A DNA stretch of 25,442 bases from a virus, in IMG/VR virus record IMGVR_UViG_3300048114_000029, positions 1-25,442 of that record, one strand, 5' to 3'. Positions 22,250 through 25,442 of the stretch are shown here, piece after piece. Position numbers and translations under genes: made by a program. The notes beneath the pieces are model-generated. The model searched no databases. It was given only the letters and a program-made list of their open reading frames with translations, and was not told the DNA's origin. Numbering within the stretch: position 1 is the first letter of the stretch; each line of letters opens with the position of its first letter.

Positions 22250-22417
22250 TCACTTGCCTTTCAATACTGACCTGATACCTGCACCTAGTACTAACACTGA
22301 CGCTGTATAGATTGCTGGCATACCCAAGCCATGATAGTAAACTAACTCTGCCCCTGATAGGTACATCATAACAGACCCACCTGCGATTGTCAAGATTGTT
22401 AATAGTTTTTCTGTCAT
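22250..22417 (-). CDS. small membrane protein (55 aa)
   Basis: MTEKLLTILTIAGGSVMMYL, then SGAELVYYHGLGMPAIYTAS and VLVLGAGIRSVLKGK. Two hydrophobic segments (about 5-20 and 33-48) joined by a short loop, with lysines at both ends: a likely hairpin in the inner membrane with both termini inside. The ATG overlaps the upstream stop by four bases (ATGA). Two-helix, 55-residue proteins can be holins, but the early position makes a host-takeover or membrane role more likely. No family recognised. Confidence 0.7.
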   Translation of the reverse strand: MTEKLLTILTIAGGSVMMYLSGAELVYYHGLGMPAIYTASVLVLGAGIRSVLKGK

Positions 22418-22650
22418 TTTACTGCCCCATGATTTGCCATGTCCATGCCTAGTATCATACCGTCAAGATAGTTTAGCATCTGCTTTGGTGGTAGTCTATG
22501 CTGTATGATAGTGCTTCCCTTGTTTGCTGTCAACTGCCAGCCACCGTAGCAAGGTGCATTGTTTAAACTGTAGTGTGTAGCCTCGCTTGTGTGTAGTGTC
22601 CTGTTGATACGTCCCAAGCGTACCTCTAGCATGTGTTTAGTTACTCGCAT
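22414..22650 (-). CDS. early protein of unknown function (78 aa)
   Basis: MRVTKHMLEVRLGRINRTLH continues THYSLNNAPCYGGWQLTANK and ends DGMILGMDMANHGAVK. The layout resembles small phage proteins with an N-terminal helix (K-x-x-L-E-x-x-I-x-x-L-N), a central strand pair around CYGGWQL, and a C-terminal helix with a Y-L-D-G-M pattern; such proteins are frequent and uncharacterised. AAGAAAGGA before the ATG lies in a leader whose hairpin is repeated upstream of another early gene. Confidence 0.75.
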   Translation of the reverse strand: MRVTKHMLEVRLGRINRTLHTSEATHYSLNNAPCYGGWQLTANKGSTIIQHRLPPKQMLNYLDGMILGMDMANHGAVK

Positions 22651-22666
22651 TGTCTTATCCTTTCTT

Positions 22667-22701
22667 GGTGGGACTAGGCTTATACCTAGCCCCTAGTGTT
22701 T
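22667..22701 (-). repeat. leader hairpin repeat, copy 1
   Basis: Minus strand TAAACACTAGGGGCTA at the start, then a stem in which GGGCTAGG pairs with CCTAGTCCC (one bulge), then CCAAGAAAGGA and the ATG of the 78-aa gene. Copy 2 at 23586-23615 has the same order: TAAAC-x-CTAGGGGCTA, stem, AAGAAAGGA, ATG. It may be a processing or mRNA-stability element. Confidence 0.6.
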
Positions 22702-22706
22702 ACCTG

Positions 22707-22904
22707 TTAGCCCTTGATGTCTGCTACCCCACCAAACTTGCGAGATGCTAGGCTTGGAATTGATAGGTAGCGTGAAGTCTTGCCAAGGTGTAGTCCAAAG
22801 AATGTTGTTCCCTTGCTGAACCCAAAGCGGTTCTTTACTAAACGTGGACGCTTACCCACTACTGCTACTGTCTTGCCCATAATTTTAATTGTTTTAGTTT
22901 GCAT
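22707..22904 (-). CDS. small basic early protein (65 aa)
   Basis: MQTKTIKIMGKTVAVVGKRP, RLVKNRFGFSKGTTFFGLHL and GKTSRYLSIPSLASRKFGGV. It is very basic, probably beta-rich, with no Cys and no membrane segment. GAAAGGG stands ahead of the ATG, and a probable host-type promoter ends about 20-30 bases upstream, so it may be the first gene of an early transcript. Family not recognised; charge suggests nucleic-acid binding. Confidence 0.72.
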   Translation of the reverse strand: MQTKTIKIMGKTVAVVGKRPRLVKNRFGFSKGTTFFGLHLGKTSRYLSIPSLASRKFGGVADIKG

Positions 22905-22929
22905 TGTATTACCCTTTCAAGGTTGGTTG

Positions 22930-22970
22930 ATTATATAAACAGTTTAGCATCATGTTTAGGATGTTGTCAA
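22930..22970 (-). promoter_or_regulatory. host sigma70-type early promoter candidate
   Basis: Minus strand has a perfect TTGACA (plus 22965-22970). Eighteen bases further is TAAACT (22941-22946), and a perfect TATAAT is at 22930-22935, whose own -35 would be TAAACA. It lies in a 67-base gap right after a stop codon and reads into the 65-aa gene. Host polymerase must transcribe the phage polymerase region first, so early promoters of this kind are expected. Confidence 0.5.
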
Positions 22971-22971
22971 G

Positions 22972-23565
22972 TTAAATATTGTGTTTCTTTTTCCATGCTA
23001 CCCATGTTATGGCTTGCATCTGTCTACCTAGCATATCAAATTCTTTTGCCACTGTCAAATATTCTTTTTGCAGTTTAGCGTATTCTTTCACGCCTATGCT
23101 AGTCTTTGCGTCTGTTAGTCCTACCCTTTCGTTATAGTAAATGTTTCTTGCGTGTCCGTCAATAGTTATATCGTCTTCGCCCATGATATTCCTGAAAAAA
23201 CTGATAATCTTTTTACCAGATAGGCGTACTACTACTGTCTCATAGTCTGGAAATTCTGTCAAGATGCCCCATGCTTTTTCTTTCATCTTATGATAGGTAG
23301 ATACCTTGACGCTATCCATGCCTTGCCCGTCTTGAAAAGCTTTACACAATTCATAGGCATTGACTAGGTTTCTTTCCCATTTGTTATTAGGTGACAAGGC
23401 CGCCATAACACCCACCACAATATAGACAGGCATATCTAGCTTTTCTGCAATGGCCTTGGCTTCTTCTTTTGCCTCATCATACCAGTGCTTCGCTTGCTCA
23501 ATTTCTTGTTCTGTCAAGTTTGCTAGTGCATACTTGTACATTTTGCGGATGTTATGCTTGCTCAT
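22972..23565 (-). CDS. early protein with DNA-glycosylase-like pattern (197 aa)
   Basis: Starts MSKHNIRKMYKYALANLTEQ. Conserved-looking stretches are ALSPNNKWERNLVNAYELC (56-74), LSGKKIISFFRNIMG (115-129), TIDGHARNIYYNERVG (134-149) and GRQMQAITWVAWKK at the end. The order helical bundle, G-x-K-x, then I-D-G-H-A-x-x-x-x resembles helix-hairpin-helix DNA glycosylases, where an Asp in V-D-x-H is catalytic. I recall this family in many phages as an uncharacterised domain. It might act on host or modified DNA early in infection, but the resemblance is by eye only. Preceded by AAGAAAGGACAGGACT and a repeated hairpin. Confidence 0.78.
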   Translation of the reverse strand: MSKHNIRKMYKYALANLTEQEIEQAKHWYDEAKEEAKAIAEKLDMPVYIVVGVMAALSPNNKWERNLVNAYELCKAFQDGQGMDSVKVSTYHKMKEKAWGILTEFPDYETVVVRLSGKKIISFFRNIMGEDDITIDGHARNIYYNERVGLTDAKTSIGVKEYAKLQKEYLTVAKEFDMLGRQMQAITWVAWKKKHNI

Positions 23566-23585
23566 AGTCCTGTCCTTTCTTGATT

Positions 23586-23615
23586 GCTAGGGACATGGTA
23601 GCCCCTAGCGTTTAT
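23586..23615 (-). repeat. leader hairpin repeat, copy 2
   Basis: Minus strand TAAACGCTAGGGGCTA leads into a perfect 7-bp stem (GCTAGGG with CCCTAGC, plus 23586-23592 and 23603-23609) just after the stop of the 61-aa gene and before AAGAAAGGA and the ATG of the 197-aa gene. Same architecture as copy 1 at 22667-22701. Confidence 0.6.
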
Positions 23616-23627
23616 AGTGTCAAGCAA

Positions 23628-23813
23628 TTATTTTGTAAGCTGATAGGCTTCTTCAATATCGGCTATCAATCTCATAGTAGCACGGAAAGCATTACCTTCC
23701 CCAAACTTTTCCTCTTCTTGTTGTTTCTTTGCATCTAGTGCCAAGCTTAGTGTTGTCAATTCTCTATGCGTTAGTGTTAATTCAATTGCTGTAATTCGCT
23801 TAATCTGCGCCAT
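23628..23813 (-). CDS. first early gene, small protein (61 aa)
   Basis: MAQIKRITAIELTLTHRELT continues TLSLALDAKKQQEEEKFGEG and ends ADIEEAYQLTK. Predicted pattern: a short strand (ITAIELTLT), then two helices, the second after GNAFRATM. The strand-then-helix layout with L-T-x-x-E-L resembles many small phage and plasmid proteins of unknown function. A weak TAGGATTTGAAACA precedes the ATG at 23813. It is the first gene after the gene-free junction, so probably among the first expressed. Confidence 0.7.
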   Translation of the reverse strand: MAQIKRITAIELTLTHRELTTLSLALDAKKQQEEEKFGEGNAFRATMRLIADIEEAYQLTK

Positions 23814-23949
23814 TGTTTCAAATCCTATCTAGTGTTTCGTTGTGTATTCTTGAAGCTTAACCACGCTAGGTAACGTTTGCCCCTAAACCTTTTGTATACC
23901 AGCCCTAGGCCTTGTCTCGTTGGTTTCGGTTTTCCTTAACTTCCCCTTC

Positions 23950-23979
23950 AGTATAAATCGAAAGATAAAAGAAAGTAAA
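23950..23979 (-). promoter_or_regulatory. host sigma70-type early promoter candidate
   Basis: Minus strand TTTACT (4 of 6 to -35 consensus), 18 bases, TATACT (5 of 6 to -10 consensus), inside AT-rich DNA about 130 bases upstream of the first early gene. Position and direction fit the strong host-read promoters at the left end of T7. Confidence 0.5.
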
Positions 23980-24327
23980 CAATAAAAATAACAGATTATG
24001 AAATTAATTTACAAAGCATTGAAAACATTACGAAAAAAAATAGATAAAAACAAACAAAGACACCAAAGAAACACTTTAAAAACCCATGATACTATATAAT
24101 GCAGGAAAAAAGTTACACTTTGGACGCCATGCAGTGCGCCTTATGGTTGCTTAAGTGTGTTTAGGTGTGGTGTGGCATGGTTTTGAACGGGGCAACACGC
24201 GCACGCCCTAGGCATATTATAAGGTATGGGGAAACTCGCCCTTCTCCTGTACGTATAACCCCCTCATATTTTTCTGTATATTTTTAGTTAGGGGTATCTA
24301 GTAGGAGTAGTCCCTAGAAAAGAGCCG

Positions 24328-24347
24328 AAGTATAGCTATATATACTT
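24328..24347. repeat. 7-bp inverted repeat near the terL-distal promoter
   Basis: AAGTATA and TATACTT are perfect complements separated by GCTATA. It begins about 20 bases downstream of the phage promoter start at 24368. It could be a hairpin in the leader or a protein-binding palindrome. Confidence 0.5.
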
Positions 24348-24367
24348 AGGTAAACCCCCAGCCCCTC

Positions 24368-24387
24368 TCTAGGTCAACTTTAGAACC
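24368..24387 (-). promoter_or_regulatory. phage RNA polymerase promoter at the end of terL (variant)
   Basis: Minus strand GGTTCTAAAGTTGACCTAGA, then GAGGGG. The 16-base TCTAAAGTTGACCTA core equals the other two copies, but the initiation end is CTAGAG instead of CTATAG, which may weaken it. It overlaps the terL stop codon and reads into the gene-free junction. T7 has a similar promoter (phi-OR) near its right end, involved in replication and packaging. Confidence 0.75.
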
Positions 24388-25442
24388 ATGTACTACTACT
24401 TACTTTCATAGTACTTGTATTAACATTCCTCATAAACTTGTCTAATTCAGCATCCATAAGCTCACTCTTACGTTCCCTCATGGCACTATCAGCGTCACTA
24501 GCCATCTGGTCTACCCAATACTGGACAGCCATAGCTAACACATCAAGCCTATCATCGTGTGCCAAAGCTCCACGAGCCTTAGTTATACGTGTCATCTGGT
24601 ATGTAAGCATATACTTAGCCGCCTTCTCAGGGGGCATATGCTGTACACTATCGTAATCCCTAATGATAACCTTAGGGTCTATGACCAATCTGTGCTGGTT
24701 CATGACAGGTTCTAGGGTATCGATGATACGTAGTTCCTTTTGTTTACTGTGTCGTACCTCTTCTATAGTCACTGGGTACGTCTTATCTATGTAAGGCTTA
24801 AGTAGCTCAGTAAACATACCGTCACCAAAGTTACTCTCAATCAATACAGAGTTTACTTTATGTAACTTAGCTAGGTCAGTAAGGTGTTGTAGTGTCTTGT
24901 CACTATAACCACCCTCAACACCACCAGCATCTACTACATACAAGAAACCATTAAGCATCTTTACAACAGCGTATGCAGTCTCGTCAGAGCCTCTACCAGA
25001 GGGGTCAATGGCTAAGACGCTACCAGAGTACTCTGAACGTCCTAGAGTGTCCTCAGGGGCGTAGAAACGGTCACCACTCAGTCCAACATTCGGTAGCTCT
25101 GTGAGAGGTCTAAAAATTCCGTAGACCATTTTTTCTGGAGCTGTGTCTCTATCGCATGAATATACGATGAGGTCACTAAGTTTAAGTGGATACTTGTCAC
25201 CATCGGAGAGTGAGGTGTCCAACATAAACTGTAAAGCAAAGCCACTGCGTCCATAACTAAGTTCTCTTTCTAGTAAGTCATCATCTGTAAATCGTTTAGG
25301 GTCTGTAGGAAGGCCGTAGAGAGCCTCTCCTTCTTTTTGTATAGAATCATACAGTGTAGGTGCAAGACGGCTACCATACGCCTTCTCAGAGCGTTCTAGG
25401 GTAGGATATCTAGCTGGCCAGATACGCATATCATAACCACGA
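24380..25442 (-). CDS. terminase large subunit, gp19-like (5' end outside window)
   Basis: The frame is open to the right edge (R-G-Y-D before the first visible Met at 25429), so this is the C-terminal 353 residues of a protein of about 580. It carries the packaging nuclease: SVLAIDPSGRGSDETAYAVV with the first acidic residue, VLIESNFGDGMFTELLKPY, KQKELRIIDTLEPVMNQHRL and AHDDRLDVLAMAV, each nearly the T7 gp19 sequence. The ATPase domain is not in the window. The nuclease cuts the concatemer at headful or terminal-repeat ends. In T7 this is one of the last genes; here it is followed by the early region, so the sequence joins the genome ends. Confidence 0.95.
   Translation of the reverse strand, partial: RGYDMRIWPARYPTLERSEKAYGSRLAPTLYDSIQKEGEALYGLPTDPKRFTDDDLLERELSYGRSGFALQFMLDTSLSDGDKYPLKLSDLIVYSCDRDTAPEKMVYGIFRPLTELPNVGLSGDRFYAPEDTLGRSEYSGSVLAIDPSGRGSDETAYAVVKMLNGFLYVVDAGGVEGGYSDKTLQHLTDLAKLHKVNSVLIESNFGDGMFTELLKPYIDKTYPVTIEEVRHSKQKELRIIDTLEPVMNQHRLVIDPKVIIRDYDSVQHMPPEKAAKYMLTYQMTRITKARGALAHDDRLDVLAMAVQYWVDQMASDADSAMRERKSELMDAELDKFMRNVNTSTMKVSSSTWF

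Larger units (their letters stand above)
23814..24379. other. gene-free junction between terL and early genes
   Basis: No convincing gene on either strand. Contents: a very AT-rich, poly-A-like stretch (about 23955-24110 on the plus strand); a host-type promoter candidate at 23950-23979; a short GC-rich patch at about 24190-24215; direct and inverted CTAGG-type motifs; the inverted repeat at 24328-24347; and the phage promoter at 24368-24387. In T7-like phages the direct terminal repeat and early promoters lie between gene 19 and the first early gene. If this sequence came from a circular assembly, the two repeat copies would be collapsed here. That is inference; no repeat boundary is visible. 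Confidence 0.6.

Noticed and set aside
24256-24297. Possible terminator from ATAACCCC and GGGGTAT
   Set aside because: The loop is long, the stem has a bulge, and no T-run follows on either strand.

Overview
This window is a large part of the genome of a lytic, T7-like podovirus (Autographiviridae-type). Every convincing protein gene lies on the minus strand, in T7-like order, so the biological reading direction is right to left. Diagnostic genes are a single-subunit phage RNA polymerase, a gp4-type primase-helicase, a gp5-type DNA polymerase, endonuclease I, a gp2.5-type SSB, and the gp8/gp9/gp10/gp11/gp12/gp13/gp14/gp15 virion series. A class II (B12-dependent) ribonucleotide reductase, a MazG-like enzyme and several small Lys/Arg-rich proteins suggest a marine phage of a proteobacterium; that host guess is inference. 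No integrase, tRNA, CRISPR or insertion sequence was found.

Layout, in transcription order. 25442-24380: C-terminal part of the large terminase (start outside the window). 24379-23814: gene-free, AT-rich junction, probably where the terminal repeat and early control signals lie. 23813-21397: chain of very small early genes, several shorter than 60 codons and start/stop coupled. 21455-19021: the phage RNA polymerase, split into two genes at a UUGA overlap. 18965-10583: replication and nucleotide metabolism (SSB, endonuclease I, small acidic protein, primase-helicase, DNA polymerase, GIY-YIG-like protein, membrane protein, exonuclease, gp1.7-like protein, MazG, NrdJ). 10520-1: virion genes, ending inside the gp15-like internal virion protein.

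Transcription control is readable. Three copies of a phage promoter (minus-strand core AAAGTTGACCTATAG, ending like T7's CACTATAG) stand after terL, between the RNA polymerase and SSB, and before the virion operon. Hairpin terminators follow the ribonucleotide reductase and the capsid gene.

The most unusual object is in the 324-base gap between the scaffold and capsid genes. On the plus strand, opposite to all genes, is a compact copy of the domain IV core of 23S rRNA: a GACACCTGCC segment, a helix-69-like segment, a 17-base identity (GTCCTAAGGTAGCGAAA) and a 12-base identity (TGCACGAATGGC). They are colinear with 23S, but the regions corresponding to helices 68 and 71 are missing. The element is closed by a perfect 14-bp stem (7057-7070 with 7191-7204). 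It looks like a phage-encoded rRNA mimic, or if read from the minus strand, an rRNA antisense element. Similarity to rRNA, T7 proteins and named families was judged from memory; no search was run.
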